A stretch of 22,767 nucleotides of DNA from Bacteroidales bacterium. Lineage in GTDB: Bacteria; Bacteroidota; Bacteroidia; Bacteroidales; Muribaculaceae. Each line of letters opens with the position of its first letter. The first letter of the stretch is position 1. Location: contig CAAEIL010000238.1 of assembly GCA_900755985.1 (NCBI GenBank), positions 1-22,767 of the forward strand. The letters run 5' to 3'. This document shows, piece after piece, positions 22,331 through 22,767 of this stretch. The notes under the pieces were generated by a model. It had not been told where the DNA came from and made no database searches. It worked only from the letters and a program-made list of their open reading frames with translations. The position numbers and the translations under genes are program-made.

Positions 22331-22534
22331 ATGACCCACGTAATGAACATATTCGACAGCTCTCTCAACTCCAACCGTTCACTCAAATGCTACACAGTGG
22401 AAGTAATCACTTTCGACGGCGAGAGCTACACGGAAGAAATCGAAGCCCGCAACGCCGACCAAGCTCAGGAAATCGCTGCTTCAATGTACGACGATGTCGA
22501 CTACACAATGGTGCAGGGCTGCTTCGCATACTGA
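22331..22534 (+). CDS. Small conjugative-element-type protein, 67 aa
   Basis: This is a soluble acidic protein: CYTVEVITFDGESYTEEIEA, then RNADQAQEIAASMYDDVDYT and VQGCFAY. The beta-strand pattern followed by a helix matches the many short proteins (TVE-x-x-T-DG...E-x-x-A) found in conjugative transposons of Bacteroidales, for which no function is known. The leader immediately before it ends in CTTCAAAATC, with ATG at 22331. A strong terminator follows. Confidence 0.7.
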   Translation: MTHVMNIFDSSLNSNRSLKCYTVEVITFDGESYTEEIEARNADQAQEIAASMYDDVDYTMVQGCFAY

Positions 22535-22560
22535 TAAATCAATTCCTCCCTCAAAGGGTA

Positions 22561-22590
22561 GGCTGTCCGCCGGGGCAGCCTTTCTCTTTG
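22561..22590 (+). terminator. Intrinsic terminator after the 67-aa gene
   Basis: GGCTGTCC (22561-22568) pairs with GGGCAGCC (22573-22580) with one G-U pair and a four-base loop. TTTCTCTTTG follows. This is a typical short, stable terminator, 26 bases after the stop codon. Confidence 0.75.
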
Positions 22591-22682
22591 TTCTTCATCG
22601 CCTGTTGGCTTCCTCCTTTGTCTAACGGCTTTTCGGCTCCCCCCCTCTCTTCTTCCACGTCCTCCACCACGAGAAATGGAAT

Positions 22683-22767
22683 ATGCCGACAGCTGACGCG
22701 ATGCTACACAGCCTTATGCGTGGCACGGCAGCGAGGGCAAAGGTCGAGTTCGCGAGAATAGCTCTCA
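22683..22767 (+). CDS. Start of a gene cut by the window edge
   Basis: ATG at 22683 opens a frame that remains open to the edge: MPTADAMLHSLMRGTAARAK, then VEFARIAL. It is helical and basic, as expected for a small mobile-element protein, but 28 codons are too few to name it. The alternative ATG at 22676 stops after six codons. The 100 bases between the terminator and this start hold nothing else recognisable. Confidence 0.4.
   Translation, partial: MPTADAMLHSLMRGTAARAKVEFARIAL

Noticed and set aside
22387..22761. Plus-strand 124-aa frame overlapping the 67-aa gene and its terminator
   Set aside because: It reads through a strong terminator and has the Arg/Ser/Pro-rich composition of a wrong frame.

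Overview
The window looks like chromosome of a gut member of the order Bacteroidales (Bacteroidota), perhaps Muribaculaceae-like. The order-level call rests on several things seen together: Bacteroidota-type promoter boxes (TAnnTTTG) ahead of several genes, short lipoboxes ending in SC, a CotH protein with a SusE-like module and a type IX secretion-like C-terminal tail, a large outer-membrane beta-barrel protein beside a Crp/Fnr regulator, and a terminal segment that resembles the leader of a Bacteroidales conjugative element. The family-level call is inference only. No rRNA, tRNA or CRISPR array was seen.

Layout. (1) 1-540: a gene-poor stretch with four AGTCAAC repeats and a 12-bp inverted repeat (13-24 / 527-538), possibly a small mobile-element remnant. 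(2) 583-2115 (+): a multi-pass GT-C-like membrane glycosyltransferase. (3) 2154-9762, all minus strand: a DUF3298-type lipoprotein, a GH3/serine-hydrolase fusion, a secreted 5'-nucleotidase and a CotH-family protein. These look like house genes for the cell envelope and periplasm. (4) 9879-11425, minus strand: a tightly packed three-gene operon of a CPHC thioredoxin, a VKOR membrane protein with an N-terminal C39-like domain that lacks the catalytic cysteine, and a 68-residue peptide. This is the best candidate here for an undescribed system, since it combines thiol oxidation, a leader-peptide-binding-like domain and a small peptide. (5) 11430-13850: a patchy region with small tandem duplications, hairpins, a lipoprotein serine hydrolase (12108-13247) and a decayed small gene split by two short repeat insertions (13444-13791).

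(6) 13852-17958 (+): a lipoprotein, then five overlapping genes of phage type: a 193-aa protein, a single-domain PLD-like protein, a small HTH protein, a terminase small-subunit-like protein and a terminase large subunit. No portal, protease or capsid gene follows, so this is either a prophage remnant or a stand-alone packaging-type module. (7) 18033-19359 (+): a HigBA-like toxin-antitoxin pair under a promoter embedded in inverted repeats, with a Crp/Fnr-type regulator 8 bp behind it. (8) 19428-21524 (+): an outer-membrane beta-barrel protein, separated from the regulator by a perfect 26-bp palindrome. (9) 21525-22767: a gene-poor leader with many hairpins, a 67-aa protein typical of conjugative elements, a strong terminator, and the start of a further gene cut by the window edge.

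Family names come from recognising motifs in the translations. No database search was possible, and copy-number or homology statements are marked as inference.
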